Shown one piece after another: positions 1 to 8,548 of a stretch of DNA of 64,000 nucleotides. The DNA is taken from NCBI RefSeq assembly GCF_003480255.1, contig NZ_QUIN01000002.1:111347-175346 (forward strand), read 5' to 3'. Origin of the DNA: Erysipelatoclostridium sp. AM42-17. GTDB lineage: Bacteria; Bacillota_I; Bacilli_A; Erysipelotrichales; Coprobacillaceae. The translations under genes were made by a program, and so were the position numbers. The first letter of the stretch is position 1; every line of letters begins with the position of its first letter. The notes beneath the pieces are model-generated. The model worked only from the letters and a program-made list of their open reading frames with translations. It was not told the DNA's origin and ran no database searches.

Positions 1-292
1 TTGTTTGATCATAAATACCATTCGATAGTCTTAATACTTTATTTCTTGGATCATAATGATCACTTAATTCACCAGAGATATGTTCAATTCTTACATCTTG
101 TAAACCATTTTGATCAAGGATTTCACGAGCTACCTGATAGCCTGTCATTCCTCTTGAATTATAAATCTTTGAATACTTACGATAAGAACGTGTCACTTTA
201 CCTTGAGCAAGAAGCATTAATACCGTTCCAATTAAAATCAGGAAAAATCCTACTTGGTTATATAACCCCCAACCATAATAACCATAATACAT
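1..292 (-). CDS. Putative membrane zinc metallopeptidase (YugP family), C-terminus cut by window edge
   Basis: I translated the minus strand here by hand: the frame opens at an ATG at 292 preceded by AGAGGTG at a 7-base spacing and runs off the window. The visible 97 residues begin MYYGYYGW, contain one membrane segment (about residues 13-27) and then SRGMTGYQVAREIL and HYDPRNKVLRLSN, the opening of the YugP/Zn_peptidase_2 family of membrane zinc peptidases. The catalytic HEXXH lies beyond the edge and is not seen. A 107-residue plus-strand reading frame over the same bases is a shadow. Confidence 0.85.
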   Translation of the reverse strand, partial: MYYGYYGWGLYNQVGFFLILIGTVLMLLAQGKVTRSYRKYSKIYNSRGMTGYQVAREILDQNGLQDVRIEHISGELSDHYDPRNKVLRLSNGIYDQT

Positions 293-340
293 TTATATCA
301 CCTCTTCATTTATTATACACATAATTATGAACTTAAAATG

Positions 341-370
341 AAAAGATGCAATTAATTCATTGCATCTTTT
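341..370 (-). terminator. Intrinsic terminator of hup
   Basis: Perfect 12-bp inverted repeat AAAAGATGCAAT / ATTGCATCTTTT with a 6-base loop. It includes the hup stop codon. The A/T-rich arms supply the U tract in the minus direction. Confidence 0.75.
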
Positions 371-624
371 AAACGATTACTAGGTTTAAATGTCACTGTT
401 TTACTAGCAGGTATAATCATTTCTTTTTGAGTTTTTGGTGAAATTCCTTTTCTTGCTTTACGATCATTTACTTTAAAAGTACCAAATCCAGAAATTAAAA
501 CTTTATCTCCTTCAACAACACTTCTTGTAATTGTATTAAACACAGTATCAACTAACATTTCTGCTTCTTTTTTTGTCATATTTCTTTCAATTGAAACCGA
601 TTCAATTAACTCTTTTTTATTCAT
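352..624 (-). CDS. hup: HU-family nucleoid DNA-binding protein
   Basis: 90 residues, the usual HU length. It has the family pattern: an N-terminal helical dimerisation region (MNKKELIESV), the GFGTFKV turn, the arm R-K-A-R-K-G and the conserved TVTFKPSNRLKDAMN end. HU is a small basic dimer that bends and packages DNA. GGAGG lies directly upstream of the start. A single-gene unit with its own terminator, set between spoIVA and the zinc peptidase. Confidence 0.95.
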   Translation of the reverse strand: MNKKELIESVSIERNMTKKEAEMLVDTVFNTITRSVVEGDKVLISGFGTFKVNDRKARKGISPKTQKEMIIPASKTVTFKPSNRLKDAMN

Positions 625-700
625 TATACAACCTCCAAAATTAAAATCCGAGATTTAGTATAACATTAAAAAACATCGCTTTCAAGCACTTTTATTAGCT

Positions 701-2173
701 TTATAACACAATCGCTATGACATTACTTTTCCCCTTATTAACAATTTTACTTAAGATATCATGAAGACGAATACTAGCATTTTCAGGAATCGCATTAAGC
801 TTAAAATACATGCCCTCTTCTATTAAATCACCCAGTTTTCTACCAAAGACATCACAATCAAAAACAGCCTGTTTATCATCCCCATTATTTTTTAAATAAG
901 AAACAAAACTTTCTGCTTGTTGTTTTGAACCGATAATCGGTTCAAATGTGCTTTCAATGTTCACTCTAATCATATATGTTGTTGCTGCATTACTTTTAAG
1001 TTTCATTCCATAACGAGGACCCTGTTTAATAATTTCTGGTTCACTTAATTCAATATCATCTAAACGTGGTACTGCATAACCGTAACCGGTTTGTTTAACC
1101 ATTTTTAAAGCACTGGCAACCCCTTCATATTCCTTTTTAATCTTTACTAAAGAAGCAATATAACTTAATAATGAAGCCTGATCAATATCTTCACCAATCA
1201 CTTCTTTTAATAAATCTTGATATAAACCATCTCTTTCTTCTATTTTTAACTGCGTAGATGCATTGGCAGTATCTACCCCACGAATATAAGCTTTACTCAC
1301 AAAATCATAATCATTAATACTATCAACAATTTGATTTACATCTTTGAGCTTCTTTATTTTAATTAATGATTCTTTTAATGATTGATCTAATGTTTGTTTT
1401 AACCAATGATCATGATCCAACAAAGCTAACCATTTAGGTACTTCTACTGCTACTTCACGAATAGGAAATTCATTCAATGCTTCTTTTAATAAAGAAACAA
1501 CTTGTGATTCCATCATATTCGTCACATCTATTGCCATGACAGGAACATCATATTGACTTTGATAATCACTGACAACATCTTGACATCTTTGACTTTGAGG
1601 ATCTTTACTGTTAACAACCACTATAAATGGTTTACCAATATGTTCTAGTTCATCAATAATATCACGGGTTGCCTGTTGATAATTTTTAGCTTCTAAATCA
1701 ACAATACTGCCATCACTGGTTAATACAATACCAATCGTAGAATGATCTTGTATGACTTTTTTTGTGCCAATTTTAGCAGCTTCATCAAAAGGAATACTAT
1801 CATTATACCAAGGTGTCTTCACTAAGCGAATACCACTATCATCCTGATAACCACTGGCACCATCAATCACATAACCCACACAATCAACTAATCTGACTTT
1901 AACATGAAAATCATCATCAACAACCATATCTACAGCTTGATTGGGAATAAATTTAGGTTCAACCGTCATAATCATTTTACCTTTACCAGATTGTGGTAAT
2001 TCATCGATTGTTCTTAATTTAACATCTTGATTTTCGATATAAGGAATAACCGCAATCTCCATAAATCTTTTAATAAAAGATGATTTACCACTTCTTACCG
2101 GTCCCACAACACCTAAATAAATATCACCGCCACATCTTTGTCCTATGTCTTTTAATATATTCTTTGTTTCCAT
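701..2173 (-). CDS. spoIVA: Stage IV sporulation protein A, spore coat ATPase
   Basis: 490 residues, the normal SpoIVA size. An N-terminal GTPase-like ATPase domain carries the P-loop GPVRSGKSS (about residues 24-32), a switch-like LVDCVGYVIDGASGYQDD stretch and VVNSKD. The C-terminal half is the helical and filament-anchoring region, ending GKSNVIAIVL. In known systems SpoIVA polymerises on the outer forespore membrane as the base layer of the coat and interacts with SpoVM. AAAGGAG precedes the ATG. It is strong evidence that the organism makes spores. A possible sigma-E type promoter lies just upstream. Confidence 0.97.
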   Translation of the reverse strand: METKNILKDIGQRCGGDIYLGVVGPVRSGKSSFIKRFMEIAVIPYIENQDVKLRTIDELPQSGKGKMIMTVEPKFIPNQAVDMVVDDDFHVKVRLVDCVGYVIDGASGYQDDSGIRLVKTPWYNDSIPFDEAAKIGTKKVIQDHSTIGIVLTSDGSIVDLEAKNYQQATRDIIDELEHIGKPFIVVVNSKDPQSQRCQDVVSDYQSQYDVPVMAIDVTNMMESQVVSLLKEALNEFPIREVAVEVPKWLALLDHDHWLKQTLDQSLKESLIKIKKLKDVNQIVDSINDYDFVSKAYIRGVDTANASTQLKIEERDGLYQDLLKEVIGEDIDQASLLSYIASLVKIKKEYEGVASALKMVKQTGYGYAVPRLDDIELSEPEIIKQGPRYGMKLKSNAATTYMIRVNIESTFEPIIGSKQQAESFVSYLKNNGDDKQAVFDCDVFGRKLGDLIEEGMYFKLNAIPENASIRLHDILSKIVNKGKSNVIAIVL

Positions 2174-2194
2174 TTATCATGACTCCTTTATACC

Positions 2195-2222
2195 ACTATA
2201 TGTCTTGATTAAAAGATTAGAA
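2195..2222 (-). promoter_or_regulatory. Possible sigma-E-like promoter of spoIVA
   Basis: The minus strand reads TTCTAAT, then 13 bases, then CATATAGT about 20 bases before the Shine-Dalgarno sequence. The -10 resembles the mother-cell sigma-E consensus CATACAnT. spoIVA is a sigma-E gene in Bacillus. The -35 match is weak, so this is a suggestion only. Confidence 0.3.
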
Positions 2223-2229
2223 CAAAGAA

Positions 2230-2251
2230 AAAAGGAGGTACCCCTCCTTTT
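2230..2251 (-). terminator. Intrinsic terminator of pyk
   Basis: AAAAGGAGG / CCTCCTTTT, 9-bp arms with a 4-base loop, immediately after the pyk stop on the minus strand and followed by a T-rich tract. Confidence 0.85.
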
Positions 2252-2253
2252 CA

Positions 2254-3684
2254 TTATTTTACTTTTACTAATTCTAAATAACTTGTTGCGCCTACAACAC
2301 CTGGTGTTCCTCCAGTGACTAAAATTTGTTCTCCTGGTTTAACACCATTTTCTCTAGCAATAATACTTGCATAATCAATCATAGAAATACGTGAACTTAA
2401 TGGTTTGCATGGAACAGCTTTAACACCCCAGTTTAAAGCTAATGCTTTTGTTGTTTTTAAAGAAGGCGTTGGTGCGATAATACGAGATTTTGTACGATAA
2501 CGAGCCATTTTACGAGCTGTAAATCCTGATTCAGTAAAGGCAATGATGGCTGCTACATTGAACTTATAAGCAATTTCAGCTACTGACATACAAATAGCTT
2601 CACTTGCATCATTAGGCGCAGTACGAATTGCTTCTCTTTGTAAGCTTTGATAATCTAAACTATCTTCTATCTTACGAGCAATCTTAGACATCATTAAAAC
2701 CGCTTCTTGAGGATAAAGACCACTAGCCGATTCACCAGATAACATGATAGCATCTGTACCATCATAAATCGCATTGGCTACATCGGAAACTTCAGCACGT
2801 GTTGGTCTTGGATTTTCTTGCATACTATCTAACATTTGGGTTGCTGTAATAACAAGTTTTCCTCTTTCTTTACATTTTCTAATAATTGATTTTTGAATAA
2901 GTGGCACATCTTCTGCAGGAACTTCTACTCCTAAATCACCACGGGCTACCATGATACCATCAGCTACATCAAGAATTTCATCAACATTTTCAACCCCTTC
3001 TTGATTTTCAATCTTAGCTAAAATTTGAATATCATTACGACCATTTTCAATTAATAATTTTTTAATATCAATAATATCTTGAGCTCTTCGACAGAATGAA
3101 GCAGCAACAAAATCAAATGGATGTTGCGCTCCAAATGTTAAATCTGAAATATCTTTAGGAGATAAATAATCAAATCCTAATTTAATACCAGGAACATTAA
3201 TACCACGTTTATTTTTAACTTCCCCATCATTTGCTGCCACACAAACAATATCACTACCTTCAACATGATCAACTAATAATTCCACTTGACCATCATTAAC
3301 TAAAATATAACCACCTGGTTTAACATCCTTATATAAATCTTTATAAGTAATGGTAAAACGATCACTGGTTCCCACAATATCTTCATTACAAATTACACAA
3401 GTTTGTCCTTTTTTAAATGTTGTCTTTCCATCAACAAAATCACCTGTACGAATTTCAGGACCTTTCGTATCTAGAAGAATTGCTACTTGAGTTGATAATT
3501 CTTCATTAATTTCAAGTAATGTATTGATCTTTTGTTCATGTTCTTCATGAGTTCCATGAGAGAAGTTTAATCTCATGACATTCATTCCCGCTTTTACAAG
3601 CTTAGTAAGCATTTCTTTGCTTTCAGAAGCTGGTCCAATTGTACATACAATTTTTGTTTTTGACATAATCTCGTTTTTCATCAT
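2254..3684 (-). CDS. pyk: Pyruvate kinase
   Basis: 476 residues. Converts PEP plus ADP to pyruvate plus ATP, the last step of glycolysis in the cytoplasm. Seen are the N-terminal KIVCTIGPAS, MRLNFSHG, LLDTKGPEIRTG, KIENQEGVEN, the catalytic-site MVARGDLGVE and ITATQMLDSM, and the C-terminal allosteric domain ending VTGGTPGVVG. There is no extra PEP-utiliser domain, unlike many Bacillus enzymes. Two in-frame starts (ATG ATG at 3684; MSKTK six residues on) are possible; AAGGAAGG eight bases before 3684 favours the first. Confidence 0.97.
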   Translation of the reverse strand: MMKNEIMSKTKIVCTIGPASESKEMLTKLVKAGMNVMRLNFSHGTHEEHEQKINTLLEINEELSTQVAILLDTKGPEIRTGDFVDGKTTFKKGQTCVICNEDIVGTSDRFTITYKDLYKDVKPGGYILVNDGQVELLVDHVEGSDIVCVAANDGEVKNKRGINVPGIKLGFDYLSPKDISDLTFGAQHPFDFVAASFCRRAQDIIDIKKLLIENGRNDIQILAKIENQEGVENVDEILDVADGIMVARGDLGVEVPAEDVPLIQKSIIRKCKERGKLVITATQMLDSMQENPRPTRAEVSDVANAIYDGTDAIMLSGESASGLYPQEAVLMMSKIARKIEDSLDYQSLQREAIRTAPNDASEAICMSVAEIAYKFNVAAIIAFTESGFTARKMARYRTKSRIIAPTPSLKTTKALALNWGVKAVPCKPLSSRISMIDYASIIARENGVKPGEQILVTGGTPGVVGATSYLELVKVK

Positions 3685-3730
3685 ATAAGTCGCCTTCCTT
3701 TTACTTTATATGTTTAGTATAAACCTATTT

Positions 3731-4246
3731 TTAACTTTTAACAATGAATATGAAATAGCAAAATAATGCAAGAAGGCATGCTAAAAAATCCAAAAATAAA
3801 CCAAGTTTCAAAGCATAGCGATATTGTTTCAATTTAACACTGGCAAAATAGAGAGTAACTACATAAAAAGTCGTATCACTTCCAGTTTGAATAATTGAGC
3901 CTAACGTACTATAAAGATGATTAATGCCATAAGTTTGAAATATTTGATTTAAAATAACTAAAGAACCTTGGCTAGAAAAAGGGCGAATCAACATCATCAT
4001 CAATATCTGTATCGGTAAATGCATTGATTTCATCATCGGCTTTAATCCCTGTTGTAAAAGTTCTAATAAACCACAAGTTTGAAAACATTGGCACCATAAA
4101 GTAAAAGCCATTAAAGTCGGTGCTAAAACAACCACTAACCCTAACCCCTCTTTCACTCCCTTTACAAACTCATCAAAAACATCTACTCCATTGATCATTC
4201 CTAAAATAAAACTCACTAAAATAAAACCAACCACAAGATTAATCAT
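3731..4246 (-). CDS. spmB: Spore maturation protein B
   Basis: 171-residue hydrophobic protein with about four to five membrane segments. It shows the SpmB-type stretches F-V-K-G-V-K-E-G-L, IRPFSSQGSL and IQTGSDTTFYV (nucleoside-recognition/Gate-like fold). SpmA and SpmB are needed for proper spore core dehydration in Bacillus; the transported substrate is unknown. Its start overlaps the end of spmA by 8 bases, so it is translated from the same dacB-spmA-spmB message. Confidence 0.93.
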   Translation of the reverse strand: MINLVVGFILVSFILGMINGVDVFDEFVKGVKEGLGLVVVLAPTLMAFTLWCQCFQTCGLLELLQQGLKPMMKSMHLPIQILMMMLIRPFSSQGSLVILNQIFQTYGINHLYSTLGSIIQTGSDTTFYVVTLYFASVKLKQYRYALKLGLFLDFLACLLALFCYFIFIVKS

Positions 4247-4808
4247 GACGTTCTTTAACCTTAATAATCATGATACCAACAATGGTAATGATAAAACCTA
4301 TCACCATACTGTAACGAAAAAAGCCGGCTACATCTCTAGCATGATAGCTTTGTCTTAAAGTCATCATTGAAGAAGGAACTAAAGATAAACCTGCTGTATT
4401 GATGACAACTAAAGTGAGCATTTCTCGAGTAGGGTGATGACTTGGCGTAAGTTGATTTAGTGCTTGCATCGCTTTTAATCCACTCATAGTAGCTAGTGAG
4501 CCGACTCCTAGTAAATTAGCCATCATATTTGAAGAAAGATATAAAAAAATATTTTGATGATCAATGACATTTCCATAAATAAAACGTAATACTGGTTTAA
4601 ATAAAAAAGATAAATACTTAATCATTCCTGAAGCTTCAATCACATTTAAAATTCCATTCCATAAACAAGCACTTAAAACTAATGTTTTAACTAAATCAAA
4701 GACTTGAAAAGGACTTTTTAATACTTCAAAAAATAGCTTTTCTTGACGTTGCATTAAAAATGCCACTGTCAAGAAAATAATCATCCCATATTTAAAAACT
4801 TTAGCCAT
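4239..4808 (-). CDS. spmA: Spore maturation protein A
   Basis: 189 residues, integral membrane. It has the conserved NMMANLLGVGSLATMSGLKAM segment and VVINTAGLSLVPSS typical of SpmA. Works with SpmB in spore core dehydration. It overlaps dacB by 8 bases upstream and spmB by 8 bases downstream, the same order as the Bacillus dacB-spmA-spmB operon. Confidence 0.94.
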   Translation of the reverse strand: MAKVFKYGMIIFLTVAFLMQRQEKLFFEVLKSPFQVFDLVKTLVLSACLWNGILNVIEASGMIKYLSFLFKPVLRFIYGNVIDHQNIFLYLSSNMMANLLGVGSLATMSGLKAMQALNQLTPSHHPTREMLTLVVINTAGLSLVPSSMMTLRQSYHARDVAGFFRYSMVIGFIITIVGIMIIKVKERHD

Positions 4809-5799
4809 AAATAAGATCCTTTAAAATATAATAAAGTGCATATTTAAACTGATAATGTGATAGTTGTTTACAAACAACTGTTTTTTGATTAACTTGAAGA
4901 TAAAGTTGATTTTGAATAACTTGACAGGTGACTTGATCTTGAGGCTGTAATTCTAACTGTAAATCACGATCAAAAATATAAACTTCCTGGTCTATCCAAT
5001 TTAACCCTTCATCATATATCTTCACTGACTGAAACTTTTTAAAAACTTCTTCATATTTATCTTTATGAAAAGCAAAATCATTACCACAATTAAAAGTCAC
5101 AATAATTAAGTCCATCCCTCTTTTTTTAGCTCTGGTTACTAAAGTTCTTCTGGCTTTTTTAGTAAAGCCTGTCTTTCCTCCTAGACAATATGAATATTCT
5201 TTTAATAAACGATTTTTATTATTCCAGGAACCTTTACCATCCAATCTTTGATAAACCTGAGTTTTAACAATTTTATTAAAGATTGGATTTTGACAACAAT
5301 AATCCATCAAGATAGCCATATCTTTAGGACAAGATATATTTCCGTCATCTTCCTCATCTAAACCGGTAGGATTAGAAAAATGACTGTTAGAAAGTTCTAA
5401 TTTCATCGCTAAATCATTCATTTTTTCAACAAACTTATCTACTGAACCAAATGTTGCTTTGGCTAGCATCAATCCACAGTCATTTCCACTTCTAAGCAAT
5501 AAGCCATATAAAAGATCTTGAATCGTTATTTTATCCTTTATATGTATATAAACACAACTACCATAAGCTTTATCTATTGTATGATCAACAATGACTTCTT
5601 TATCTAATTTATTATTTTCTATCGCCAAAATCGCCGTCATGATTTTAGAAATAGATGCTACACTTTGACTTTCATTTTCTCTTTTTCCTTCAATGACACT
5701 TTTAGAAAAACGATCATAGACAACATAACTCTTGCCACAAAATTGAACTTGACTTAAAGATACTTGAAAAATAAAAAGGATACTGAGTAAAATTTTCAT
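4801..5799 (-). CDS. dacB: Sporulation D-alanyl-D-alanine carboxypeptidase (DacB/PBP5*-like)
   Basis: 332 residues with an N-terminal signal segment. The serine peptidase S11 triad is visible: SISK (SxxK, about residue 49), SGN (about 104) and KTG in GGKTGFTKKA (about 208). This class trims the terminal D-Ala of peptidoglycan stems and so controls cortex cross-linking. Its place as first gene before spmA and spmB points to the spore-specific DacB rather than housekeeping DacA. The C-terminal region after the catalytic domain is short. Confidence 0.9.
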   Translation of the reverse strand: MKILLSILFIFQVSLSQVQFCGKSYVVYDRFSKSVIEGKRENESQSVASISKIMTAILAIENNKLDKEVIVDHTIDKAYGSCVYIHIKDKITIQDLLYGLLLRSGNDCGLMLAKATFGSVDKFVEKMNDLAMKLELSNSHFSNPTGLDEEDDGNISCPKDMAILMDYCCQNPIFNKIVKTQVYQRLDGKGSWNNKNRLLKEYSYCLGGKTGFTKKARRTLVTRAKKRGMDLIIVTFNCGNDFAFHKDKYEEVFKKFQSVKIYDEGLNWIDQEVYIFDRDLQLELQPQDQVTCQVIQNQLYLQVNQKTVVCKQLSHYQFKYALYYILKDLIYG

Positions 5800-5834
5800 T
5801 TTATCACCAGTATCATTTTATGAATCTATTCATG

Positions 5835-5873
5835 TTTTATGATAATGAAAGTTCATACACTTTTATCATAAAA
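5835..5873 (-). promoter_or_regulatory. Inverted repeat in the dacB upstream region
   Basis: Exact 11-bp arms TTTTATGATAA / TTATCATAAAA separated by 17 bases, 36-74 bases before the dacB ATG. It could be an operator or a terminator of the small gene upstream. Nearer dacB the minus strand has TCATAAA-13-CATAAAAT, a loose sigma-E-like promoter. Function not established. Confidence 0.35.
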
Positions 5874-5935
5874 TAAACACATAATGAAATCATCATATCA
5901 CCCATTTATTATATGTTATCATGATGATTTTATAC

Positions 5936-6106
5936 CTAACGTGCATAACGAATCAAAGTTTTAGCCTTTAATGGTTTAAAGTATTGACGAACTTTGCCAC
6001 CACAGGCAATGACTAATTGATTATTGTAGCCAAATTCTCTACCAATTGTTCCTTTTTCAACTTTTGATATATGAGTTAATTGTCCTTTTATGATTGCAAA
6101 TTTCAT
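5936..6106 (-). CDS. Small hypothetical protein, 56 residues
   Basis: Not recognised. A 57-codon frame with a textbook Shine-Dalgarno (AAAAGGAGGAAG, 6 bases before the ATG) and no competing frame. The protein starts MKFAIIKGQL, is basic at its end (KPLKAKTLIRYAR), and carries one cysteine in VIACGGKV. No signal peptide or membrane segment. An imperfect AAATCATCAT/ATGATGATTT repeat follows its stop. The strong start makes it likely to be a real gene; role unknown. Confidence 0.6.
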   Translation of the reverse strand: MKFAIIKGQLTHISKVEKGTIGREFGYNNQLVIACGGKVRQYFKPLKAKTLIRYAR

Positions 6107-6174
6107 TGTATACTTCCTCCTTTTCTACCTTTATTATAGAAAAAGAAGAAAATAAATGAGGACGTATATAAAAA

Positions 6175-6200
6175 ATGAAAACCGGATTACCGGTTTTCAT
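6175..6200 (-). terminator. Intrinsic terminator of the alcohol dehydrogenase gene
   Basis: Perfect 11-bp stem ATGAAAACCGG / CCGGTTTTCAT with a 4-base loop, just after the adh stop, followed by a T5 run in the minus direction. Confidence 0.9.
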
Positions 6201-6212
6201 TAATATTATCTA

Positions 6213-7430
6213 TTAGAAATCAACTTCTGTGTCGTAGTAGCAAGCTTTTAATAATTTAACCATTTCTTCTTGTGTTGGAATACGTGGGTTGCTTCCTGTA
6301 CATGCATCTAAAATTGCATTTCTAGCAATATCTTCTACACGATCTAAGAAGACATCTTCAGGTACAAATCCTTTATCTGCTGGTAAACCATCAGCACCAT
6401 AATGAGCAATACAATGAGGAATATTTAATTCATCATTCATTTTACGTAAATGAGCAATTAATAAATCTACTTTTTCATCATCGTTACTTCCACCTAAATG
6501 CATATAATCAGCAATCACACCATAACGTTTTTTAGCAGTAGGATCTTTTGCATTAAATTTAATAACTTTAGGTAAATACATAGCATTAGCTGCACCATGG
6601 ATAATATGTCCACCTTGATCTACGAATGCAGCACCAGTTTTATGAGCCATTGAGTGAACAATACCTAATAAGGCATTTGAGAATGCTTGTCCTGCTAAAC
6701 ATTGAGCATCATGCATATCATCTCTGGCTTTCATATCACCATTATAAGAATCAATTAAGTTAGCTTGAATCATTTCAATAGCATGAATAGCTAATGGATC
6801 AGTATAGTTACAATTAGCCGTAGATACATAGGCTTCAATCGCATGAGTCATAGCATCCATACCTGTATGAGCAACCAATTTAACTGGCATTGTTTCAGCT
6901 AAATCTGGATCTACGATAGCCACATCTGGTGTAATTTCAAAGTCTGCGATAGGATATTTAATACCTTTATCATAATCAGTAATAATTGAAAATGCTGTTA
7001 CTTCTGTAGCAGTACCACTTGTTGATGGAATAGCACAGAAATGAGCTTTTTTACGTAATTTAGGAATTCCGAATACTTTACACATTTCTTCGAAAGTAAT
7101 ATCTGGATATTCATATTTGATCCACATTGCTTTAGCAGCATCAATAGGTGAACCTCCACCCATAGCAACAATCCAGTCTGGTCCAAATTCTTCCATTACA
7201 GCAGCACCTTTCATAACAGTTGTTACTGATGGATCTGGTTCAATACCTTCAAATAATTTTACTTCCATTCCAGCTTCTTTTAAATAGTTAACAGCACGAT
7301 CTAAGAATCCATTTCTTTTCATGCTGCCACCACCAACACACACGATAGCTTTTTTTCCTTCTAAGTTTTTAAGAGCTTCTAAGGCTCCTTTTCCATGATA
7401 TAAATCTCTTGGTAATGTAAATCTTTGCAT
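6213..7430 (-). CDS. Iron-containing alcohol dehydrogenase
   Basis: 405 residues, type III (iron-dependent) ADH. Seen are the NAD(P)-binding VGGGSMKRNG and AMGGGSPIDAAK (about 91-102), IPSTSGTATEVT, and the iron-ligand region HTGMDAMTHAIEAYVST and HSMAHKTGAAF-HGAANA. Such enzymes reduce aldehydes to alcohols (ethanol, butanol, lactaldehyde to propanediol) to reoxidise NAD(P)H in fermenters. Substrate cannot be told from sequence. Preceded by a clear Shine-Dalgarno and closed by a terminator, so monocistronic. The upstream LysR gene is a possible regulator. Confidence 0.92.
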   Translation of the reverse strand: MQRFTLPRDLYHGKGALEALKNLEGKKAIVCVGGGSMKRNGFLDRAVNYLKEAGMEVKLFEGIEPDPSVTTVMKGAAVMEEFGPDWIVAMGGGSPIDAAKAMWIKYEYPDITFEEMCKVFGIPKLRKKAHFCAIPSTSGTATEVTAFSIITDYDKGIKYPIADFEITPDVAIVDPDLAETMPVKLVAHTGMDAMTHAIEAYVSTANCNYTDPLAIHAIEMIQANLIDSYNGDMKARDDMHDAQCLAGQAFSNALLGIVHSMAHKTGAAFVDQGGHIIHGAANAMYLPKVIKFNAKDPTAKKRYGVIADYMHLGGSNDDEKVDLLIAHLRKMNDELNIPHCIAHYGADGLPADKGFVPEDVFLDRVEDIARNAILDACTGSNPRIPTQEEMVKLLKACYYDTEVDF

Positions 7431-7496
7431 AGGTCACGTCTCCTTCTTTCCTTATACATTAATGATAGCACTTACATCACGTGAAAAAAAGAACAT

Positions 7497-7520
7497 AAAA
7501 AGGAATAGTTATATTCCTTT
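7497..7520 (-). terminator. Intrinsic terminator of the LysR gene
   Basis: AAAAGGAATA / TATTCCTTTT, 10-bp arms with a 4-base loop, 12 bases beyond the stop of the regulator gene. Confidence 0.75.
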
Positions 7521-7531
7521 TTTGATATACC

Positions 7532-8434
7532 TTATTTAAATTGTTCCGTTAATTGATGTAAATATCGAATAAAATCCCCTTCTTCACTCGTAGGATTATA
7601 TCCTTTTCTATATATCACTAAGTCAATATACTCATTTTTTTGATCTAAACATTCTTTTAAAATCAAACCATAAGCATCTAACATTTCTTTTGATAAAGGA
7701 GAAGCCCAAATATAGGTATCCTTGACATATCTTAAGATTTCATATTGACTAGCACGTTCATATATTTTAATGGTTTTATTAGCTTGTTGATAAGGATTAT
7801 CTTGGTCTTGAATGCGGCTATCGCCATGAATAAGTTCAATTTGATCATATAAATCCGCCAAATATATATTCTTGTTTGCTAGAACATTATCTTTAGACAT
7901 CAATACTAAATAATGAAAGCGAAATAACTCTTCCCATTTAATGCCTTTTAAAGCTAAGATATTTTCATAATAATTCATTTGATCAACAGGTATTCTAATA
8001 ATTCCTAAATGATCTTCACCTTCATTGATATTAGAAATAGCCTGTTCTGTATTCGTTTCTCTATAATTAATATCAATATCCTTATCCTTGATTCTTTCGC
8101 TTCGTAAGAAGCGTATAAAAGCTTCTGAGATATAACTCACTCGTGGTACAGAAATATTTAAAGAAACTGTTTTTAAAGAATCTTCATGATACATATTTTC
8201 TAAAGCTTCTACCTCACTGACAATACTAATCGCTCGATCTAAAAACTGTCTTCCTTTTTTAGTAGGGGTTACCCCCTTACTATTTCTTTCAAAGATTTTA
8301 ATATTCATTTCTGCTTCTATTTCTTTAATAATCTTTGATAGACGAGGCTGATTTAAATATAAATGAGTAGCTGCTTTCGATATCGAACCATATTTATCTA
8401 CTTCTATCATATATTTTAAATGTAGTAAATTCAT
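7532..8434 (-). CDS. LysR-family transcriptional regulator
   Basis: About 300 residues. The N-terminal winged helix-turn-helix is typical (MNLLHLKYMIEV, GSISKAATHLYLNQPRLSKIIKEIE, about residues 1-60), followed by a periplasmic-binding-like effector domain. The ATG at 8434 has AGGTGAT five bases upstream and fits the family start better than the in-frame GTG at 8443. It lies upstream of and on the same strand as the alcohol dehydrogenase but is separated by its own terminator. The effector and targets are unknown. Confidence 0.9.
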   Translation of the reverse strand: MNLLHLKYMIEVDKYGSISKAATHLYLNQPRLSKIIKEIEAEMNIKIFERNSKGVTPTKKGRQFLDRAISIVSEVEALENMYHEDSLKTVSLNISVPRVSYISEAFIRFLRSERIKDKDIDINYRETNTEQAISNINEGEDHLGIIRIPVDQMNYYENILALKGIKWEELFRFHYLVLMSKDNVLANKNIYLADLYDQIELIHGDSRIQDQDNPYQQANKTIKIYERASQYEILRYVKDTYIWASPLSKEMLDAYGLILKECLDQKNEYIDLVIYRKGYNPTSEEGDFIRYLHQLTEQFK

Positions 8435-8548
8435 GATCATCACCTAATCTTTATTCTATCACATTATTGTAAGGTAAAGATATGATTTGTAAATTTATTA
8501 CAAAGAAGAGTTTAGATTTTTATAATCTTAAAATATAAATTAATACAT

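Noticed and set aside
1..324. 107-residue plus-strand frame beginning with TTG
   Set aside because: Antisense shadow of the YugP-like peptidase, whose minus-strand frame has a ribosome site and family motifs.
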